NCBI RefSeq assembly: GCF_030272615.1
Contig: NC_081408.1
Span: forward strand, 200,596,341-200,660,340
DNA: 64,000 nucleotides
Source: Cryptomeria japonica
Lineage: Eukaryota > Streptophyta > Pinopsida > Cupressales > Cupressaceae
Direction of reading: 5' to 3'
Shown here: piece after piece, positions 1-12,416 of the stretch
Layout: each line of letters starts with the position of its first letter
Numbering within the stretch: position 1 is the first letter of the stretch
Notes under the pieces: model-generated
Databases searched by the model: none
The model's input: only the letters and a program-made list of their open reading frames with translations
What the model was told of the DNA's origin: nothing
Translations under genes and position numbers: made by a program

Positions 1-1
1 A

Positions 2-379
2 AATCAGAACTACAATTTTGTTCCCAGACAATGCACAAATTGCAAGAAGTATGGTCATAAGTCAGAAGACTGTAGAATGAATGTTAAATGTCATGCATGT
101 GGAAATTTTGGACATTTTGCTAATCACTATAGGTCAAGGATTGATACCAGATATGTCAAAGCAATTCAGAAGAACAATGTTACATGTTATGCATGCAACA
201 AAATAGGTCATATTGCTAAGTACTGCAAAAGAAAGACTCAACTAGTTAGCAATGATAAAGATAATGAGAAAGGAAAGAAGAGGGTAGATGAAATACAAAA
301 AGATCACACCAAAAGATGGATTAGAAAATTTGAAGGACCAAGTGGAGATGGATCTACACTAGTTACTCCACCGGTATAA
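2..379 (+). pseudogene. ORF1 C-terminal part with CCHC zinc knuckles (element A)
   Basis: The frame is open from base 2 to a TAA at 377-379. It encodes three retroviral-type zinc knuckles: CTNCKKYGHKSEDC, CHACGNFGHFANHY (last Cys replaced by Tyr) and CYACNKIGHIAKYC. A lysine-rich, charged tail follows. Knuckles of this type bind RNA in Gag nucleocapsid regions, so a gag-like role in packaging element RNA is inferred. The full ORF1 in copies B and C also has a coiled-coil-like N-terminus and a fourth knuckle, both outside the window here. The ATG at 77 lies inside the knuckle region and is not the true start. The altered third knuckle suggests decay. Confidence 0.7.
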
Positions 380-783
380 CAAGGTATTCTTCCACTGGTA
401 ACTGAGGCATAAGACTTAGGGGTTGGAAAAGTCATTGCAAAATCTTACATATTACCCCAAAGGAGATCTAAGGAGATATAGAAGAGATCTGGAGAGTTGT
501 GTTCATCATTGATGAAGGTTCACATGACATAAGACTGTGAAACCAACATCTGGTATGATTGTTCACAAAGAATTTATTACAGAGAAAGATTAGGGTTTTA
601 TTCACTGATAAAAAGGGTAAGTGGATTCATTTTCACTCACTATGCATTTAAGCATTCAGAGTAGAGTAAATTCGAATTTCAGGTAAATTAAGAATATACA
701 AAAGCATTGTGAAAGGATTTTGAGCTGTTATCTGAGAAAAACTCAATCTTCCAACTGACGTTCACTTTTAGGTATTCGTCAAA
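380..783 (+). other. Spacer between ORF1 and ORF2 (element A)
   Basis: About 400 bases separate the end of ORF1 from the ORF2 ATG. B and C have a spacer of similar length at the same place. No conserved protein is seen in it. How ORF2 would be translated (splicing, reinitiation or a separate mRNA) cannot be read from the sequence. Confidence 0.4.
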
Positions 784-3676
784 ATGGAATCTAGATCTTC
801 CACTCCTAATTTTATTGCAAACCCCACTGTTGTCAAGGTTAAGGATAGGCTGAGACCCATATTCAAGGAGGTTCCCCAGATTGCTAAGAAGGAAGACTCT
901 ATGGGAACATTTTCTAGGGTTCTTGATGGTGTGATGTATGTTGAAGATGTAAGGGCATACATTCACTACACCCTAGAGAATCTAGGCACAAACAAGATAA
1001 AAAGCATGTATCAATCTATGATACTGGGCAGATCCAGAACCATCAAGTTGGAATTCAAAGAAACTGAGGATCTAGAGTTAACCGGTATTCTGTACATACT
1101 TGAATTCAAGAATGAGGTCATCAGATACATTCTAAGCAGGGTTCATAATGATTTTATCTAGCTAGATTGGCCTTACATGATCACCAAGGAGGCTATTTAA
1201 GTGGTCACCAGCTTACCCCAAGTCGATCAAGAACCTGGCAAGAAAATTTTCAAGTCATAGGTCAGGAAACTCATCGGTGCAACTCTCACCAACACTAATG
1301 TGAAATTTACAAGCATGATAATTGGTTATAAGGTCTTGAAAAGAAGCATTGGGCTCATGACATAGCGGTAGGTATGCAGATTAAGGAAGCCATCACTAGT
1401 CTTGGTACTAGTAGAGATGAAAAACTTTGGGGTTACTTCAAATGATTTCAAGAAAATATGAGGCAGAGAGAGGTTATCCAAGAACATTGTGGAGAAATAC
1501 TCCACTGACATTTGTTTCATGCTAAAGACCGATGAAACCCTTATGGAGCCAGTTGAACCTAGAACCATCTGGGTCATAGAGCTTGGATATGAGGTGGATG
1601 AAAACATCATGGACCTCTATGGATGACAAAATAGAACATTTTGGCATGACACAAGAGAAGGCTTTTGAAGTCAAAACTGGTTTTACTAGGAAGAGAAGGG
1701 AGAAAAAAATAGAGAAGATGTCTACTTTTGTGTAGAATGTCTTGCATAAAATAGACACTAAAATGGGTTCTAGATCTAAACTGGTGGGAAAACCGGTAGT
1801 GGCTATTACTCTAAAAGTGAAGAATGCTGAAGCTTTCATTTCCCTAATCACCTTTTATTCTAACCCTGAAGACAATGAACCTCTAGCTTTTAGAAGGGTA
1901 CAGAGGAAGAAGGAAGATTAGCCACCGGTAGAGTAGAAGAAGGCAGAGCCTAGGAGGAGACTTGTTAAAAGGTAACAAAACCTAATGCACCCCCACCTCC
2001 AACAAGGAAGCCTACACAAAAGAGAAAACTAGTTACATCTACTCTGGCAACCCCAAGGAAAAAGAAGAGTGATGATACTGAGTCTTATAAGGCCTAAATG
2101 ACCCATGTTGAGGTAATTGATGAAATTACAAAAGATCTAATTTTGAAAAATGTATCTATGCGTTATGAGAATTTAGAAGAAAATGAACAAAATGAGATAG
2201 AAGAGGCAATTTTGTTACATATAGAAATTTATAAGAAATCCTTAGTAAAAAATTTGAAGGAAATACCTCTATCTTTGTATAATAAACTAGATGTTAGAAG
2301 ACTTGATGCAGTCAAGAGGGATAGGGAGATCAAAGAGGTAGAAATTTTGACTTTATGTGGTGCTATAAGTAATGATGAAATGAATATATGTATAGATGTT
2401 GCTAATAGGGAAATTTTTAGTAGCAAACCTCGATAGATAAGTTTAATGATGGGTAGAGTTAATGAAGTGATAAATAAGACGAGTGAAGGTTGGGCAAAAT
2501 TCTTCCAAAAAAATCTAGATTTTCTTACATTTGAGGAAGTGTTTGTTAAGGCTAAAACTTCCACCATTCCTGACAAATCAAAAGGGAAAGGTATTTTGGG
2601 TAGTTCAACTCCAATTTTGACACAAGCCATAGTAACTATAGATATACAAAATCAACAGGCTAAGGAGAGTGTACAATTCATACCGACAGAAACCATTTTT
2701 GAGGAAGGAAATGTATAGGTTACAAGAAATATCATGGATAATACTCCACTAGAGGTAACTGACACTACACTAAGTGGTGAAGCCACCAGTGCTAAAGAGG
2801 ATAAGGTAGAAGGAAACGAGTCTATACCGACAGTCAATATTGACTCTGCGGCAAAGGTTTTGGCAATTGACACTTCTCGGGTTGAGAAGAAATTAGTCAT
2901 TGAGATGAGTCCAACTGAATTGATGATGATGGCTACTAAGAAATTATTAAAGGAAGGTACTGTAGGTGAGGGAATAATTGATCAATTAGTTACAGTGTTA
3001 TGCAAATTAATCCCTAATTGTAAGATTGAAGATGGGGCAAGCCTTTTCGGTAAGCTCAAACATTTACATAGTATTTATAACAATTTTCAATCACTGAGGT
3101 AGATAGCAGACCGACAGGCTTTAGAAAGATTCACTATACCTAAAAGAGAAGCTTTTGATCAAATCATAGAAATAGAGAAAAGAAAATTGAAGCCAAACTC
3201 ATTCTTATTGAGGTTTGTTTGAAACAGTGTACAAATATCTACAGAGTTTGTTGTAACATAGAAATTCTTACAGCTAATGTAGATAGAAAATTGAAGGAGT
3301 TGTATGATAAGATAGCTAACAATGCAAATTATTTTGATGGAGTAACATCACTGACAAGATCTGTTGATGGAAAAAATTTGTCTGTGGAGAACCAATTTTA
3401 TGCTTTGGACAAGGAGAAAGATAAGATCATTTGGAGACCAAGGATTCTTAGAGGACTTGTAAGTCCCTGATTAGATTCATTGGGTGTACATAAAAGAGAG
3501 TGCATGGACATGATTGCTAAACCCACACCAGTAGAAGTCAAAGAGAAGGAAATACTGGCACACTTACTAAGTGGACTAGTATCCATTTCTAAAACTTTCA
3601 AAACCAGCTAGGATACATATCTTCAGCTATTGGATAAGGCTCACCCCAAAATTTTGAGGATAGTCAAGCTCCAATG
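784..3676 (+). pseudogene. ORF2, unknown roughly 1000-residue protein of the A/B/C family (element A copy)
   Basis: ORF2 starts at the ATG at 784 (MESRSSTPNF...). B has the equivalent ATG; in C it has mutated. The first 126 codons run to a TAG at 1159-1161. Recognisable segments then continue in changing frames: 1480-1620 (EKYSTDICFM), 2098-2436, 2446-2718, 2734-3102 and 3219-3470, ending near IVKLQ at 3674. Blocks shared with B and C include VMYVEDVRAYIH, FIANPT, EYSTDICFM-type, IYRVCCNI and LRGLVSP. The middle is Lys/Arg-rich; the C-terminal third is charged and probably coiled coil. There is no RT, integrase, RNase H or protease motif and I do not recognise the family. It is broken by several stops and frameshifts. 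Confidence 0.6.
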
Positions 3677-3731
3677 AAATAAACAATGGTTATTCATTCT
3701 TTTGTTTTGAATTATTTCAATTCTTTCACCA

Positions 3732-3764
3732 GTCTTTGGCATTGATGCAAAAGGGGGAGTGTAT
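3732..3764 (+). promoter_or_regulatory. Upstream second polypurine-like tract (element A)
   Basis: The sequence ggcattgatgcaaaaggggg lies about 150 bases before the true polypurine tract. The same purine run next to a 'ggcattgatg'-type motif occurs upstream of the tract in B, C, D, F and G. It may be an accessory plus-strand primer or a duplicated tract. This is inference. Confidence 0.4.
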
Positions 3765-3884
3765 ATATGTGAAAAATATCAAAAAAATCAGATAGGAACA
3801 CATGGGAAGGATATCAAAATATCAGAAGGAGTGTATTGCTCAAGGGGAGCACAGTGACAGGGAATCCATTTTTCACATGAGTGT

Positions 3885-3909
3885 TGCCATCAATGCCAAA
3901 TGGGAAGAT
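3885..3909 (+). promoter_or_regulatory. Polypurine tract before the 3' LTR (element A)
   Basis: The run 'aaatgggaagat' directly precedes the LTR start TGTTGG and follows 'gccatcaatgcc'. In copia elements F and G the same place reads as a longer G-rich tract preceded by the same 'gccatcaatgcc' motif. The A copy has lost some Gs. Confidence 0.6.
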
Positions 3910-4812
3910 TGTTGGCAATTGAAACTCATTGGATTCATTTTGTTGTCATTGATGGCAACAAGATTTGATAGGAATCATTTACCGGCATTATGAGACATTT
4001 GTTGTCAACCACCGGCTTTGGAGCATCTAGGGCTACACCAATACCGACATCCCACATTTCAAGAAGTCAACATCAGGAAGATTTATTTAGAAAAACATTT
4101 TTTTAATTATTGTATAAAGTCGACATTGTATATCTTTTGTAATTCATTATAAGACAACATAAGGCATATTGTTTATATGGGTATATATAGGTCAGTGTGT
4201 TAGGACATTATGATATAGATGTGATATGAAATCATTAAGGGTGATGCCATGATATAACTTGTAAGGATTGTGGAATGCAAAGATTATTTTGTATGAGAAT
4301 TTTGTATCATGCAATGATCTGTAAATGTTTTGTAAGACATTCATGGAGGGAAGGTAATACCGATATTAGTGTTCAGGGTTTATGAACCTGTACAGAGTAG
4401 AGCTATAACCTAAACTCCTTCTAGAATAGTAGATGCATTTTATTAATTAACTTTAATTGTTTTTATTCAGAAGAAGCTTGTAGTCAGTGAGGCTCTTTAG
4501 TGATGAGCAGTGTGCTCTAGGTAGTGTTCCTTCATGCATGTGCAAGCCCCCATTATATGTAATATCTTTCATATGGCCAGTGAATTGATATTGTGGGTCA
4601 CAATTCCCACCATGGTTTTTCCTCTTTGAGGTTTTCCATGTATAAATTATGTGTGTTATGGTGTTCATTCATGCGGATGGTTCATTTGCTTCTAGTTATA
4701 TGTCTATTTTTTTACCAGTTTATATGTGTTTGGTATAAAAGTCTAAAATCTTATCTTACTGACAAAACACTAATTCAACCCCTCCCCCTCTTAGTGTTCT
4801 TGGATCCAAACA
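3910..4812 (+). repeat. 3' LTR of element A
   Basis: This 903-bp LTR begins TGTTGGCAATTG and ends TTGGATCCAAACA. It aligns along its length with the reverse complements of the C LTRs (53418-54323, 59202-60120) and B LTRs (5564-6520, 15646-17680). Near its end it carries the core motif around 4602-4640 (tggtttttcctctttgagg) and the segment 'aattcaacccctccccctct', both shared by all LTRs of the family. Confidence 0.8.
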
Positions 4813-5345
4813 TGAACTGCTAAGATAACATATCTTATGCCAGAATACAATTTTGGTTTAAGCTCTTACTATTCCAGTTAAAACCCTAAAACCCCTTTAC
4901 TAAAATAACCCTTACATTAAATTCCTCACATACATAATCTCTTTGAGTAATTTCACATTATATTACATTTCAATATTCTTTCTAAGTCCATATATCAAAA
5001 TGATCTATCAAACTGACTTATATACCCTATACAACTTGTATGCCTTATGTCGGCTTACAAAGATATATACAATATCAGATTACATGTTGACCAAATAACA
5101 TAAATGCATAAACATTATAACAAATTTTCGATGCCGTATCCAAGATATGTTGACCTCCAATACCGATAACCTTTACTATACCATGTCGGCCTGCATTGTC
5201 GGTGACCAAAGAAATCTTCTGTCTTGTCGATGCCAGTGCCGGTGTAGAATATGTGAAGTGCCTGTCAGTACACCATATGAATTCAGAACCCAAAATCATG
5301 TTTCCATCAATGAAAACATAATGAAACCAATAGAATGTCATATAA
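4813..5345 (-). repeat. Minus-strand LTR fragment of the A/B/C family
   Basis: This matches the upstream part of the family LTR in minus orientation, from the 'tgaactgctaagat' region to 'atgaaaccaatagaatgtca'. It is truncated exactly where element A ends. The missing piece would lie upstream of A, outside the window, if A inserted into it. The last bases have drifted from the expected LTR tip. Confidence 0.65.
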
Positions 5346-5563
5346 AATCATGTTTGTAAATTTTTTTATTCACATAATAAGAAGTGAGAAAGTCCTCCCA
5401 AGTATATGAATACTAAACCCAAGGAAAATTGTGAGTTGTTTGGTCATTGATCCCAATATTATTATCATTTCTACTTGTCAAACAAGGGTAAAAGGTCCTA
5501 AGATAGAAGTATGATTGGGATTCCCTTCTGGGAAGTGATAGGAAGAAATTTATGTCATGTTTT
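5346..5563. repeat. Left half of an LTR-I copy split by element B
   Basis: This matches 20118-20330 closely (for example 'cacataataagaagtga' and 'aacaagggtaaaa'). The match stops at 5558-5563, where element B begins, and resumes at 17681 beyond B. B therefore inserted into a copy of this older repeat. The five bases before B (gtttt, 5559-5563) and after it (gtttc, 17681-17685) are the slightly diverged target duplication. Confidence 0.7.
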
Positions 5564-6520
5564 TGTTGGAATTCAAGAACACTAAGAGGGGGGGGGGGGG
5601 GTGAATCAGTGTTCTATTGGAAAGATCAATTTTAACCCTATTAAAATATGCATACACCAACCAGTATACCAGTACATATAGAATTAAAAGAATTAAAGAA
5701 ACCAATAATCCAATCACATAAATGAATACTATAACACACATAATTATACATGGAAAACCTCAAAGTGGAAAAATCACGATGGGATTTGTGACCCACAATA
5801 TCAATCCACTAGCCATATGAAGAGATTACAAAATATAGGGGTCTGCACTTGTAAGAAGGCTTATAGCCTACAACACATTGCTCAATCAAAAAAGGTTCCT
5901 TACTAACTACATACAAATCTAGACTAAAATCTAGAGAAATGATTGAACTACAAAGATAGAATCTTCTATGCCTAAATACAGTTTTGGTTAATCCCTGTCT
6001 GTTCCAGTCTAAAACCCTTAACCCTATACCAGAATACCCCTTTATATAAGTATCCTCACATACATGATCTCTCTCATATATTTCACATCTCCCTTATTAT
6101 TTCCTTCCAGATACATATCCTATGATAATATTTTCAAATTATCTAACCTATTGACCTATATACTCTTTAAAAATCAATATGCCTTATGTCGGCTTACAAG
6201 GATAATTACAATATGAATATACATGTCAGCTAGATAACATAAATACATGAATATCAAAAATAATTGTCGATGTTGGATCTCCAAATGATGTTAGCCTCTA
6301 ATGCGAATAACCTGATTCTAAACCATGTCAGCCTCCATTGTCGGTAACCAAAGAAAATTATCCAACCTTCTAGTGTCAGTGTCAGTGTTGGTGCTAGTGA
6401 AGTGTTTGTGCAGTGCCTGCCGGTACACAACTAACCCAAAATGTGAAGCTAGAAGAAATTATCATGTTTCCATCAATGACAACATATTGAAACCAACCAA
6501 TTGAGTGTCAATTTCCAACA
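5564..6520 (-). repeat. 3' LTR of element B
   Basis: This LTR is about 957 bp and pairs with the interrupted 5' LTR at 15646-17680. Its left edge carries a 13-base run of G near 5588, within a G-rich region shared by the family. It retains the core 'tggaaaacctcaaag' motif at about 5750-5800. Confidence 0.75.
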
Positions 6521-6819
6521 ATATCACCCTTTTTAATTGATGGCAACACTCATGTAAAAAATGATCATGGTTTCCAGCTGTCAGTTTCATCATGGGCCTG
6601 GTCCCCCTGAGCTAAATATTCATCTATGATCATAATAAAAAAATACTCCATATCTTCTGAAAGTTTTTCACCTATACTCCCTTTGTTATACAACTTCATT
6701 TTTTATTTTTCACATAAATACTCTCCCCCTTTGACTTCAGTGCCATCCAAAATAACAAAAAGCCAAAAATCAGGAAGAAGAAAGAAAGATTGTACAATGA
6801 ATATCCCAGAAATACATTA
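6521..6819 (-). promoter_or_regulatory. Degenerate polypurine tract and 3' untranslated region (element B)
   Basis: Just inside the 3' LTR the plus strand reads 'atatcaccctttttaattga', a pyrimidine-rich and therefore minus-strand purine tract that has decayed relative to C. A second, better preserved tract (ctctccccctttgac) lies at about 6720-6735. The rest up to the ORF2 stop is untranslated. Confidence 0.45.
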
Positions 6820-8289
6820 CTAGAGCTGAATATATTTGAAAATTTCTTGATAGGCCTTCTCCAAAATCTCTAGATAAGTATCCCAACTAGATTTGAAAGT
6901 GTCAGAAATAGATACAAGTCCATGTAGCATATGGGAAAATGACTCTTTAACATTTAACTATGTCGGCGTGGGCTTACCAACCATATCTATACACTCCTTC
7001 TTATGTAGACTTAATGAATCCAACTAGGGACTCACCAAACCTCTAAGACTTCTAGCTCTTCTTATGATTTTGTCTTTTTCCCTCTCAAGAGAAAAAAATT
7101 GGGCTTCCAAAACCAAAATATGTCCATCAATGGATATAGTCAATGAATTCAATCCATCAATATAATTGGCTATACCTATAATCTCCTCCTGAATGTCCTT
7201 AATCTTTTTATCTGACTTAGTTGTGAGAAGACCTATATTACAACATACTCTATACATATTTTTACACTACCTTAAAGAATTATTTGTCAATTTTAACTTA
7301 TCATTGATTTCCTTCCTTTCATACTAATATCATTTTATCAAATGTAGCTCTCTTTTCCTATGTGAATCTCTCTAGTGCTTTCTGGTTTTATATCTGCTAC
7401 AACGAATGAAAATCCTTAGAAATGTGTTTAGTGATTATTTTAAGATTGTCGGATGGGCTCTCTTCATTACCAAATTTACACTCTGGGACAAGTCTATGCA
7501 AAATAGTGATAGACTGATCAATAACACCCTTATCCATAGATAGTTCCTTCATCGTTTTCTATGCAACCATCATCATGAGATCAGTAGAACTCATCTTGGT
7601 TATGCTTTTCTCTTCAACCTACAAGGTGTCATTTGACAACAATGATGGACTCACTATCGGTTCCTTGCCGGATTCCTCTTTCTTTTCCTCTGATGATTTA
7701 ACCTTTATAGCTTCCTCACGTGCACTAGTGGCTTCGTCACTTGGCGTAGTCTTAATAACTATCGGTTCCTCCCTAGATACTTTATCTTCATCTTGTACAA
7801 TCTGATTTGGTGGACTTTTGTCCTCAACATTAGGAAACTTTTTCATTATCAACCTTTACAGTCTTTGTATTTACCGATATCTCAACATTTGTCTGTACAT
7901 TTGTATCTATCGAGGGCTAAATTTCCACTATCTTGATGTTTTTCAAAATTGAGGGTGAAGTACATATAATACCTTTACCCTTCCCTTCAACTGGGATGTC
8001 TGTAGTATCTGTCTTAGATTTTGGTGAAGAATAAAAACCACAATTCTCTTCAAAGAACATAGCCATGCCTTGTGGTTCTCCTTGATTATCTCATTAACCC
8101 TTCCTAACATAAGACTGATTATTCTGTGCTTGGTGTTAAATATTTTCCTATCTGCAACTTCAAGTTCTTTAAACACAAACAAATAACAACTCTTGTATCT
8201 TCATATGCTTGTCCTCTTGCATTGTTGATAGTCTTATAGCATCTAACATATCATACAACTGTGTTGATATTTGGTCTTTAATTTCTAAC

Positions 8290-11200
8290 TGTTGTTCATC
8301 AAAATTGATTAACCCAAGTACACCTGCAATTGATCTATGAAGTAGCCAATTCAATCTACGAAGAACCTCAGGGCTTGGACAACATGACAAGGATCTAAAT
8401 CCTTCTACTCTTCAGGATCTGCAAAACCGAGGTGGGTATACCTTTGATGCATTTAATCAGACCTATTACATAGAAGACTGCATCAACAAAAGCTAATGGA
8501 TCTCAAAAGGTTCAAAAACTAGGAGGTTACTGTAGATGGGCTAGATCCACACTTTTAAATAAACAATGTTTGAATCATGAGATGGATGGAACAAAATAAC
8601 ATTACAAACATAAATTTAAATGAGGATATTGATTTTAAATCTCTGATAAAACTCCAAAATTTGCAAGATTAGTGCCTTACCCAAGGGCAATAGAGTCATA
8701 CATCAATCTTCAAATGAAAGCCTCTATTGCAAATCCAATTTATTTGAAGAAAGATATCACTGCATTAATGCCTTACAAAAATGCATTCTACGCACAAACA
8801 AAGGATCATACACATCCAAACAGTAATTCAGATTCACAATTTCTGCTCATAGAATTTAAATCCCTTCTATAAAGGATGCCTAAGAATAGGAATTACACTC
8901 TCACTTAGGAGGATAAATCCAAACTCCCTTGAAGACCGAATTTATTGAAAATGAAGAATTCCTGAAGATAATCCAATATACTATATATATGTCTTGCATA
9001 CATATGACTGCAATAGAAAACATTTATAGTAAGAAGAAACTCTATTCCTTGAAAGAAGTCATTTTAATGCAAATTTGAAACAAACCCAAAATTGGAAACC
9101 AAGAAAATTTGGAGCCTTTCTCATAGAATTCTAGAACCCTTACAACTGAGAAGAATTGAGAATAAGAAGGAGAGGTAAAAAGATTAGGTCTGCAACCGAA
9201 ATTGCCAAGTGTCTCTTTTTCCATCTAAATTTCATTTCCTTTTTCTTTCACGTGGAAACTTATCTCAAAATATCCCATATTTGTTAACACTAACTGTATG
9301 ATTTGGTTCCTTATCCTGAGAGCTTTCCGATGATATATAATACTTGATATTTTGGGCAAAAATGAGCCTCTAGGCGAATTAATCCACTTTATGCCTCCAT
9401 CATTTAAATTTTTTGAATTTCTTATATAGTCTCAACTATATATTAAATTAGATTTTAACTTTGATTTTTCTCTGATTTTTGGCCCGACGCCCTACCACGT
9501 GGCAACCTCTGATTGGATGATAGGGTCCATTGGGTGCTACCTCGAATGATACCTCATCAATCAGCCACATGTACACCATGTGTCTACTTGCTTGTCGGCC
9601 ACATCGTCACCACCTCAACGACACCTTAGTGACACGTCAGTGGGACCCATGAGCTGGACCTCCACTTGGACCTTCCCTTTAATGTGCATCTTTCCTTCAC
9701 AAATCCACGTGCACCATTAGATCTCTCTGAACTTGTATGGTGTTTAACCTCCATTTTTTTGCCTGAGCTTTTCGCCATTTTGTGAAGGGTAAGCTTCGAT
9801 CATCTTTCCTTCACAAATCAATGTGCACCATAGATCTTTGACAAACTTTCTCATCGGTTAAGTATCCCTTTCTCTGCAAAACTCGCCTGCCTCATGATCC
9901 ATACCTATGTGGGGTCCACCTGGTTGCCACTTAGCCTCCTTGGTCACCTCGGGAAGTGCACCCACGTGCGTGGGCTCCACCTGGGTGCCCAACTGACACC
10001 TTGTGTCAAAAGCCTTCAAGGCTTTGACACTATGGTAGTGTGGAGTGTTGTATTTAAATACTCAAAACTGCCTTCACCCAGCCAATGTGGGATTAATGCA
10101 TTTACCTGAAAATGCATTTTCTAGGTGTTCCTGAGAGTTTTAATGGCATTTTGCTAAAGGTTCTATGCCCTTTTGTTCCTTGGCGTGCCATAGGAGGGAG
10201 TTTGGAAAGATTTACACCTGCCAATATGCATTTTCTTGAAAAATTTTAAAAGTTTTAATAGGCTTTTAACTTGCTACTTGCATTTGCTTTAAAATATTTT
10301 AAAACCCCCTTTTACTAGCTATGTGCCACAGGCAGGGAGGACTGGCAAAGGAACCCCACTTTACACATTCCATTGCATTTTCTTTGAATTTTAATCTACT
10401 CCAACCAATAAGGGAGGAAAATATGGCATTCAAATCTGGCAAGTGAATTTGCATTTGCTTGAAAGTTTTTTCTTGGTTGCTACCACGTGGGAAAGGGCTT
10501 TAAGCTTTGCACCTGTCAATAGCATTGTTGGAGTTTCTTGATTTTATGCCACTTCAATTTACTAGCATGTGAAGGGAGGGTGCGGGTAGAGGGTGTTCTT
10601 TGGCTTCACCTTGTAGATTTTATTTGCTGAAAATATAATGCCCCTTCACTTGCTTGAAAGTTTTCAATGCACTCCCCAACCACTACAGAGGAGATTAAAT
10701 GGTTTGTAGCTACCAAAATGCACTTGCTTAATAGTTTTAAACTTTCCAAACCATGCCACATGGGGGGTCTTTGGTATTTTATTTTAAAGTTTGATGCCTT
10801 TCTAGAATACCATGTTTCTTGTGAAGGGAGGAGTTTTTGGTATTACACCTGCCAAATTGCAATTTGCTTGGAGTTTCTGAAGCCTTTTCAATGTCAAATT
10901 GGGAGGTTTGTTTTCTGGTATTACACCTAACAATGGAATTTATTTGGAGGGCTCTTTAAAATCCTTTCCTTCCATTCAAAACATTCAATCCAAATGTCAC
11001 CGTAGCCCTTGTTCTCTTGAAAAACATATTCAATGCATTCGCTTGAATTGGGAAGGCATCCATCTGTTTCAACATTTTATCTATGGGATAATAGGCATCC
11101 TAGAATATATAATCTTCCTCATTCCTTATGAAATCCTTAATACTTAAATCATATAACATATGATTTAAAAAAAAACAATTTAAACCTTGCCTGAAAAGAT

Positions 11201-12416
11201 GCATGAAGCGCCAAGCTAGGTCGGGTCCCAAAGAGGGTCCGGCTAAAAAAAATTGTTTTCATGCAACTAACCTTTGAAATACCTCAGGAACCTTAAACAT
11301 ACCTCTGAAATCAATCAATGCCATTTTTGGATCATCAAACTGAGTTTTGCAACTTTCGAGCACTTGCGCCACATTTTCGCATTTAATTGCAAAGACGTAA
11401 TTTTGAAACTAGTCAAAACACCTTTATGGACCTTGCCATCTAATAGGTGTGTACTCTGATATACAAGCATGAACTTTACCAAAGGGTTTTTCAAGATGGA
11501 TCTCGAGCGAAGAGATATTAATGGTAAAAAATGACCAACTAGCTTTGTCGACACTGCAGACCTGATGAAGTCAATGCACAGGCAACTCATGATGCCTTTC
11601 TTAAAAATATCAAATGATCTCCGTAGACCCTCAAATTGGAGGCATAGATACCTTGAAATACATATCAAATATTTAAATACTCATTTCAACCAAAATTCTA
11701 ACCAAGTGTAAATGGTGCACTCAAGAAAATAACCACTTTAACTGATGTAGCAATGAAAGTATGGATCACTGAAATAGATGGCCTAAGAAACCCTTTTGAA
11801 AACCAATTAAACAGATTAGCAGGAGCTTGAAATTTGAAACATAGCTTTTCATTTATACCAATAGTATCTCAAAAAAAACATTCTAATATGACACTCACTG
11901 AGGCAACTTTTACACTTATGCAAAATAGGGCTCCGACTAGCTGCTGAATAGGGACTTGTCAAACCATGCAAACTGCAAACGGATTAAACTTGCAAACTTA
12001 GCAAATGGATTCACAAAGACTTGAAATTTTGCACGGAGGCTCATATTTATGCATAGAATTCAATCCATTTTGAATTTCACCATGAATATCAACAGGGTAA
12101 AAGATATAGGCACTCAAAGTAGGCTACTCAACAAAATATGTATTTGCACCTAAAATGCACTTTCAGCTCACCCCTTGAAATGGGTACCTGTTAAACTAAT
12201 CCAAACTGAAATATGAAAGTTTCAGAACACTTCATTAGCTAAATGAAAGGTGTAGGAAACACTTCCCAAGCTTTTCCCTTCAAAAATCAACTAGCTCCAT
12301 TCTACCCCTTTCTAACTAGGCCATTCAAACTGATTCATTTTATGATCATTTGGAAATGCAGAGAAAGTTTTTGAAATGGGCCTCTAAAATTGACTCAAAT
12401 TTAATGAGTCCCCAAA
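8290..12416. mobile_element. 4.1-kb insertion of unknown type inside ORF2 of element B
   Basis: Comparison with element C around 55930-55950 shows the sequence is continuous there but split here. The five bases ctaac occur on both sides (8285-8289 and 12417-12421), fitting a target duplication. The insert begins TGTTGTTCATC but ends in cccaaa rather than CA, so the right tip is imperfect. No pol, gag or transposase motif is visible. Internal features are CACGTG boxes (for example near 9490-9720 and 10490) and the degenerate repeats at 10100-10960. A very long solo LTR or a non-autonomous element are both possible. None of the short ORFs looks real. Confidence 0.55.
10100..10960. repeat. Degenerate tandem repeat of about 100-150 bp
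   Basis: The same ordered motifs recur about six times: 'tgcatttgcttgaaagtttt', then 'gccac(a/g)tggg...aggg', then 'ggtattacacctgccaa'. Examples start near 10190, 10320, 10480, 10570, 10750 and 10830. Units differ in length and are strongly diverged. Confidence 0.5.

Larger units (their letters stand above)
1..4812 (+). mobile_element. Element A: 3' part of a pol-less LTR retrotransposon (A/B/C family)
   Basis: This is the same family as B (5564-17680) and C (53418-60120), in the opposite orientation. From left to right it holds the end of ORF1 (zinc knuckles), ORF2, a purine tract and the 3' LTR (3910-4812). The 5' LTR and the start of ORF1 lie before the window. The LTR opens TGTTGGCAATTG and closes GATCCAAACA. 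It ends inside a minus-strand LTR of the same family, so A probably inserted into that LTR; the expected right target duplicate would be tgaac at 4813-4817. No reverse transcriptase, integrase or protease motif lies between the zinc knuckles and the LTR. Confidence 0.8.

Noticed and set aside
77-379. Host CCHC zinc-finger protein
   Set aside because: The knuckles recur in all three elements directly downstream of a primer site and are part of a gag-like ORF1. They are not an independent gene.
784-1161. Intact host gene encoding a 125-residue protein
   Set aside because: The same reading frame recurs at 14106 and 57597 in copies B and C within LTR-bounded elements, and continues past the stop in all of them. 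It is the start of ORF2, not a host gene.
5588-5600. Long run of G as a telomere or regulatory element
   Set aside because: It is an expanded homopolymer in the G-rich LTR segment shared with other copies. It could also be a sequencing length error.
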